Part shown: in pieces, positions 55,441-60,075 of the stretch
Numbering within the stretch: the first letter of the stretch is position 1
Layout of the letters: every line of letters starts with the position of its first letter
Assembly (NCBI GenBank): GCA_015065605.1
Contig: SVPZ01000014.1
Span: 1 to 60,075, forward strand
Direction: 5' to 3'
DNA: 60,075 bases
Source: Oscillospiraceae bacterium
GTDB lineage: Bacteria > Bacillota > Clostridia > Oscillospirales > Acutalibacteraceae
The notes under the pieces: generated by a model
The model's input: only the letters and a program-made list of their open reading frames with translations
The model's database searches: none
Told to the model about the DNA's origin: nothing
Translations under genes and position numbers: made by a program

Positions 55441-58400
55441 ATGAAAAAAATAATTTCTTTGCTTTGCGTTTTATCACTAATAATAGGTGCGCTTATTGTA
55501 CCTCTTAATTTCGGTGTGAGCGCCGCAGAGCCTATTCGTTCTGTTGAAATTAAGGATGACGAGGCTTTTGTTTTTGATTTTACCGATACCGCTTCGAGTA
55601 CCGCCAATACAGCGGAAGCAACAGGTGAAGCAGGTATCGGTTATTACGGTTGGGGTTGGAGTGTAAAAACCTACTCTGACGGTAACGCTGTGCTTGAAGG
55701 TAAAAATGTAGGTGGAAAGACCTGGTCAACGGGCGGCGGCTATCGTCTTCATGCAAAAATAGGTGAAGATACCTATGGCTTTTATGCGTTAGAACCATCT
55801 ACCAAATATATCGTATCCTTTAATATCCGCGTTATGTCTTCTCCCGTTGCTATTTCGGGTAGTAAAGAAGGCAACACAACCACTTTAAAACTTGGATATA
55901 ATACAAGTTTCGACCCCCAAAAGAGTGGTCTTACAACCTGTTACGTTAACGGTATTGGTACTTCTTATTCCATTATGTCGTCTGTTATGGACAGCAACAC
56001 CTATACTCTTTATGATGGGAAAGGTAAAGCTACCGAATATCCATGTGATGAAACCTGGCGTAACGTAACTTATATGTTCGATACTCCCGCTTCTTTTAGC
56101 AAAGATAATGCATTTGCATTTTATAATGCTAACTTCCATGGTACTCATTACGAAATTGATGACGTTAGCATTACAAAAGTAGGCGCTAATACCGGTATTA
56201 TTATGCTTAACGATGAATATACCGGAAAACAGGAATTGAAGTTAGGCACCATTGGAGAAACTTTCGTTCTTCCCGATATAAGTGACCGCGCTCAGAACGT
56301 TAATCACGAATTTATGGGTTGGTTTAAGGATGCAAACCGTACCGAAAAGGCTGAAAACGTTACCTTTGCCGCAGCAGTTCAAACCTTATATTCTGCATGG
56401 AAATCTCCCGTAAATATTACTTTTATTGATAAGGTGAACGGAACTACCAATACCGTAACGGGCATATCGGGAGAAGATTTTGAATATCCAAATGACCCAA
56501 CCTATCCTACCGGTGAAAAATGGTTTACGGGTTGGTACACCGACGAAAACTATAGTGTAAAACATACGTCGGGAAAATTCGGTTACGCTGACCTTACTCT
56601 TTATGCCGGTTTTGAAGGCTACGAGCCTTTCGAAAGAATGATAGATTATTCTAAATATACCGTTAGAAAACGTGGTAACAGTTGGAGCTATACTGAAGAT
56701 AGCCCTGCTTATCAGTCTGTTGTTAAGGATGCAACTGCTACAGGTGGCGCATATCTTAACTTCCACGTTGACGAAGGCACCGCAGGGGCTTGGCTTGGAA
56801 GTTATACCTTAACCTTAACCGCAAGCGGTACCTATGGTAGCGCAAACGACGATAATAACGTAAAATTCCCCGAAAACGTTACCTATAAAGCAACCGTTCG
56901 TATGCGTATAAATGAACTCTCGGGCAGAAAAGGTGAGTTTTTCGTAAGCTACGGCGTAGGCTTTAATAATGCCCTTAACGCTGCGAAAAATCAGAGTAAA
57001 ATACTGCTTAGCGGTGTTGAGGAAACCGACGGATTTGAAATTTTCGAACTTTATTTTACCACTCCCGAAGCCTATGTTGAAACGAGTTGTCTTTGTTTCT
57101 TGGGCTTTACCGTAGGCGGTAGCGTAGAACTTGATTATGATATCGACTACATTTTGCTCCAAAAGGTTGTTAAGGCACAGTTTTATACAGTAGAAGACGG
57201 CGTGACCGAACTTAGAGAATATGAGTATTATCAACCGGGAGAGAGTGTAGAATTCCCCAGGGTAATGGCTAAAGAAGCTTATAGCGGAAACGATAATACT
57301 GCTGTTGTTTATAATTCTACCGTTAATGCTTGGTATGAAGATGAAGCATTAAATAATGAAATAACAGGTCAATTTAAAATAAGAAATAACGATAAGTCTT
57401 TTTATTCCGATGCAGTAACTACCGTTTCCGATACGGCAAATCAAATCGGTTTTTGCGGATTCGACTATTACGAAGAAGAAATTGTGGGCTCAGGCCTTAA
57501 GGAAGACGGAAATCTTGCCGTTGATACTACTGAATATAATACCGGTAGTAAGAGTTTAAAGGCTACGGGTAACGGTGAATTTGAGATTAGAAACGGCTAT
57601 CCGTTAACAATGGTTGACGGTACTACCTATAATATAACCTTCTCTTATAAAGCAACTAAAGACAGTAAAATCAGTTTCGGCCTTGGTGAGAATTATAATT
57701 TGAGCGAAAACTACGCTCTTTGCGAATTTGATGCAAAGGCTACAGAAAAATGGCAAACTGCAACCGTAACCTTTACCGCAGATTTCAGCAAGGCTGATTA
57801 TAAAAAGAGAGGTTATACTCTTGTTGGTATTATAGAAACAAACGGTGAAGTTTACCTTGATACTATCTTCGTTTCAAGTGTTGTTGGCGGCATAGGCGCT
57901 CTTAAACTGAAAGGCGACGTTGCAAACCAACTCGGCTCTCAGGCTATGCGTGTTATGTTTGCTTATAAGGCAGATGCACAGGCTGATAAAATTCTTATCG
58001 ACAGTAAGAGCGAAACCGTAGTTGAACGTGGTATCTTAATTAAAGACGCCTCAAGTGACGTAGCGCTTTTAAAAGAAAACCTTGGTAACGGCAAGGTGTT
58101 TGGCACCTCTAAAAATAATGCTATGGATAACTGCTGGAGCTATAATTCGGTTACCGAAAACGTTATCTTTAGTACCTATATCAAAAATTTTGACATAGAT
58201 GATGATAGAAAAATCAGCGCAAGAGGTTATATCGTACTCGCTGACGGCAGAGTTTTCTATAGCAATATTATTTCTTCTTGCGTTAAGGATATAACCGAAG
58301 GAAGCGGTGCCGAAATTGAAGAAGGCGCAGATATAGAAAATAAAAACGGAATAGAAACTATGAATGATTACTATTTCTATCTGCCCGAAGGTACTACCAT

Positions 58401-59769
58401 TAACGGCAATGAGTTTAAAGTTTATTGCTACGACCCCTTCTTTAAGCTTCAGTCTTCCGCTAATCCTTCCTTTGTCAGCGAATACGTGGTACAGCAAAGC
58501 GCCTACGTAAGACTCAGCGCAAAAGGAAAACTTTCCGACCTTAATATTTATCTGCCCAGCGACGTTGCCGCTTTAATCGAAAAGGGAAGTAAAGAATATC
58601 TTTCCTGTGATATGGAAGCTCTTAAAATGAGCGAAAACATAAAAATCGTAAACGAAGGCGCAGTAAACTACGTTTTTGTTACCGACCTTCATCATTCAAA
58701 GTGGTCGGGCGACAACAGAAATTATATGATTCGTCAGATGAATACCGTGGTTAAGTTTGTAAACGCTAACGATGAAATTGATTTCGTAATTGTTGGCGGT
58801 GATATTACAACCGGTATGTTTTCTACCAAGCAGGATGCTATAGATAGTACTCAGGACGTTTTAAATCCCTTAAAGGAATGTAATAAACCTGTATTTATTG
58901 CCTTTGGTAACCACGACGATAACTCCTATCACGTTGCAACGGGCGATAAGGTATATTATCCCGAAAGAATTATAAGCGACTATGATTGGAATAAGAACGT
59001 TTTAGAGGTATATTGCCCTGAAAATATCGTAAAAGACAGTAAATATGCAGATTCCAAATATTATTATTACGATATTCCCGATAAGAAGACAAGAGTTATA
59101 GTTCTTGACAGTGTTGATTGCCGTAATAAATATGACGAAAACGGTGTTATAAGCGAACTTGACCCCTTATTGCCCGGCGATAGCGTATATTCCCGTCATT
59201 ATAAAACAGGTTATTCCTATTGGGGATACGATATTGAGCAGATTAAATGGCTCGGAAATGAGGCTATGACGGCAGATAAGGATTGGAACTACGTTTATCT
59301 TTCCCATATGGGTATTGATGGCGCTATGAATGCTTACGGTCATCAAATGTATGAATCTAAATACGTAAGAGATATCTTTGTGGCATTCCAAAATAAAGGT
59401 GTATATACAAACGAAAATATAGGTACCTTTGATTATACTGATATAACCGGTAAAATTGTGGTTTATAACTTCGGTCATACACATACCGAACTTGTTCATT
59501 ACGATAAAGATATTGATATGTGGCAGATTTCTACAGCCTGCGCAAACATAGGCTCATACTCAAGTCAGGGTAATATAACAAAACCGGATGAAGAAATCGT
59601 TCGAGCAGGAAGCCTTAATACTAAGTCTTACGCTTGGACGTGGCACTATAGAGCGCTTGGCAGTCCCAGTGAAAACTGTTTCGACGTTATCAGCGCCGAC
59701 GAAAATAAAGTGGTGAAATTTGCCTTTGGCGGAAGCGGAACCGATAAAACGGTTTACTATAAGAAATAA
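55441..59769 (+). CDS. Giant secreted modular protein with C-terminal metallophosphoesterase domain
   Basis: This 1442-residue protein has a signal peptide (MKKIISLLCVLSLIIGALIV, cleavage near VSAAE) and an N-terminal jelly-roll domain paralogous to that of the 43869 protein. Two clear Listeria-Bacteroides repeats (FMGWF, FTGWY), two further jelly-roll modules and a beta-rich linker follow. From about 1075 there is a calcineurin-like metallophosphoesterase with Asp1082/His1084 (TDLHH), Asp1121 (GGD), GNHD (Asn1157-His1158), His1289 (SHMG) and GHTH (His1346/His1348), so the two-metal site looks complete. No dockerin or membrane anchor is visible. A secreted phosphatase or phosphodiesterase acting on a glycan-linked phosphate is inferred. 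Confidence 0.85.
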   Translation: MKKIISLLCVLSLIIGALIVPLNFGVSAAEPIRSVEIKDDEAFVFDFTDTASSTANTAEATGEAGIGYYGWGWSVKTYSDGNAVLEGKNVGGKTWSTGGGYRLHAKIGEDTYGFYALEPSTKYIVSFNIRVMSSPVAISGSKEGNTTTLKLGYNTSFDPQKSGLTTCYVNGIGTSYSIMSSVMDSNTYTLYDGKGKATEYPCDETWRNVTYMFDTPASFSKDNAFAFYNANFHGTHYEIDDVSITKVGANTGIIMLNDEYTGKQELKLGTIGETFVLPDISDRAQNVNHEFMGWFKDANRTEKAENVTFAAAVQTLYSAWKSPVNITFIDKVNGTTNTVTGISGEDFEYPNDPTYPTGEKWFTGWYTDENYSVKHTSGKFGYADLTLYAGFEGYEPFERMIDYSKYTVRKRGNSWSYTEDSPAYQSVVKDATATGGAYLNFHVDEGTAGAWLGSYTLTLTASGTYGSANDDNNVKFPENVTYKATVRMRINELSGRKGEFFVSYGVGFNNALNAAKNQSKILLSGVEETDGFEIFELYFTTPEAYVETSCLCFLGFTVGGSVELDYDIDYILLQKVVKAQFYTVEDGVTELREYEYYQPGESVEFPRVMAKEAYSGNDNTAVVYNSTVNAWYEDEALNNEITGQFKIRNNDKSFYSDAVTTVSDTANQIGFCGFDYYEEEIVGSGLKEDGNLAVDTTEYNTGSKSLKATGNGEFEIRNGYPLTMVDGTTYNITFSYKATKDSKISFGLGENYNLSENYALCEFDAKATEKWQTATVTFTADFSKADYKKRGYTLVGIIETNGEVYLDTIFVSSVVGGIGALKLKGDVANQLGSQAMRVMFAYKADAQADKILIDSKSETVVERGILIKDASSDVALLKENLGNGKVFGTSKNNAMDNCWSYNSVTENVIFSTYIKNFDIDDDRKISARGYIVLADGRVFYSNIISSCVKDITEGSGAEIEEGADIENKNGIETMNDYYFYLPEGTTINGNEFKVYCYDPFFKLQSSANPSFVSEYVVQQSAYVRLSAKGKLSDLNIYLPSDVAALIEKGSKEYLSCDMEALKMSENIKIVNEGAVNYVFVTDLHHSKWSGDNRNYMIRQMNTVVKFVNANDEIDFVIVGGDITTGMFSTKQDAIDSTQDVLNPLKECNKPVFIAFGNHDDNSYHVATGDKVYYPERIISDYDWNKNVLEVYCPENIVKDSKYADSKYYYYDIPDKKTRVIVLDSVDCRNKYDENGVISELDPLLPGDSVYSRHYKTGYSYWGYDIEQIKWLGNEAMTADKDWNYVYLSHMGIDGAMNAYGHQMYESKYVRDIFVAFQNKGVYTNENIGTFDYTDITGKIVVYNFGHTHTELVHYDKDIDMWQISTACANIGSYSSQGNITKPDEEIVRAGSLNTKSYAWTWHYRALGSPSENCFDVISADENKVVKFAFGGSGTDKTVYYKK

Positions 59770-59774
59770 ATAAA

Positions 59775-59812
59775 AAATGCGGAAGAGTTTTTACCCTTCC
59801 GCATTTTTGTGT
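59775..59812 (+). terminator. Terminator of the metallophosphoesterase protein gene
   Basis: AAATGCGGAAG (59775-59785) and CTTCCGCATTT (59796-59806) pair perfectly, with a T-rich tail. Confidence 0.85.
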
Positions 59813-59842
59813 ATAAAGCCGTAAATATTAATTGATATTTCG

Positions 59843-60046
59843 TAGGGGACGATGCCCACATCGTCCCGTTTTTTTATGTCAAAAATTATTGTTTTCACGG
59901 GACGATGTGGGCATCGTCCCCTACAATGTAGCCGTAGAGATTTATTGGTAATTCGTATATTACGGGACGATGTGGGCATCGTCCCCTACGATGTTGCCGT
60001 AGAGATTAATTGATATTTAGTAGGGGATGGCGTCCTCGACATCCCG
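59843..60046. repeat. Four copies of a GTAGGGG...CCCG hairpin repeat
   Basis: The last 300 bases hold no gene. Four palindromic elements occur at about 59843-59867, 59898-59924, 59963-59989 and 60020-60046. The first three share GGGACGATG/CATCGTCCC arms with a CCCA or TGGG centre; copies 1 and 4 point one way, copies 2 and 3 the other. The fourth is diverged (GGGATGGCG...). Between them recur GCCGTAGAGATT and TTAATTGATATTT. Confidence 0.85.
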
Positions 60047-60075
60047 CATTACTTTCCTTACAACAAAACATAGTT

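Noticed and set aside
59791-59979. 62-codon minus-strand open frame at the right end
   Set aside because: It is composed of the palindromic repeat copies and a terminator; no gene character.

Overview
This 60 kb window comes from a low-GC anaerobic Firmicute of the class Clostridia. I infer an uncultured gut or rumen Oscillospirales-type lineage but cannot name a genus. The support is a T-box leader on pheST, CpsBCD-type tyrosine phosphoregulation, Rex, PerR and rubrerythrin, RicT, IreB, YhaM, RqcH, dockerin-bearing secreted proteins and near-consensus TTGACA/TATAAT promoters. I see no prophage, IS element, CRISPR array or transposase.

Layout. 1-369: a tRNA-Pro(UGG) running off the left edge and a broken 5' copy of the same tRNA, behind a consensus promoter on the minus strand. 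370-4081: MATE exporter, prephenate dehydrogenase, GNAT acetyltransferase, AraC regulator. 4238-9517: a 1759-residue secreted, dockerin-terminated protein with an alpha/beta-hydrolase head, divergent from that AraC gene. 9563-13847: LOG-type hydrolase and AraC regulator, divergent from an operon of two TIM-barrel isomerase/epimerase-like proteins and a Gfo/Idh/MocA oxidoreductase. 14243-16055: DMT exporter divergent from a PocR-AraC regulator. 16151-23298: housekeeping genes on the plus strand (mscL, glpP with an attenuator leader, mgtC-like, GT2, trpS-holB-ricT, ferredoxin, fba). 23332-39810: mostly minus-strand genes (RHH protein, YerC-type regulator, polar amino-acid ABC transporter, YfiH, cpsBDC, rqcH-trmK-DUF1858, yhaM, ireB, T-box-pheST, DUF421/DUF4363, rex). 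39933-52205: small lipoprotein, serS, then a surface-polysaccharide block (LRR/dockerin protein, 1416-residue membrane-anchored modular protein, GH16 lipoprotein, cytoplasmic TIM-barrel hydrolase-like protein). 52619-54446: rubrerythrin, PerR with a textbook Per box, acyl-ACP thioesterase. 54451-59769: AraC regulator divergent from a 1442-residue secreted protein ending in a metallophosphoesterase.

How the parts fit. Four AraC-family genes each lie head-to-head with a likely target: the dockerin esterase, the TIM/TIM/Gfo operon, the DMT exporter and the metallophosphoesterase protein. The accessory gene content is extracellular glycan handling: an esterase, GH16, two dockerins with near-identical signatures, and two giant paralogues alternating jelly-roll-like modules with Listeria-Bacteroides repeats. 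The window reads as a conserved chromosomal backbone carrying several separately switched carbohydrate-response modules.

The strongest unexplained signals are a 32-bp perfect palindrome between two tiny divergent genes (23554-23585), a 10-bp inverted repeat around the PocR-AraC promoter (15167-15201), the paralogous giant surface proteins, the two-TIM-barrel/Gfo operon, an eightfold 14-bp CTAG-rich tandem repeat (52246-52357) and a hairpin repeat family with GTAGGGG...CCCG ends (59843-60046).
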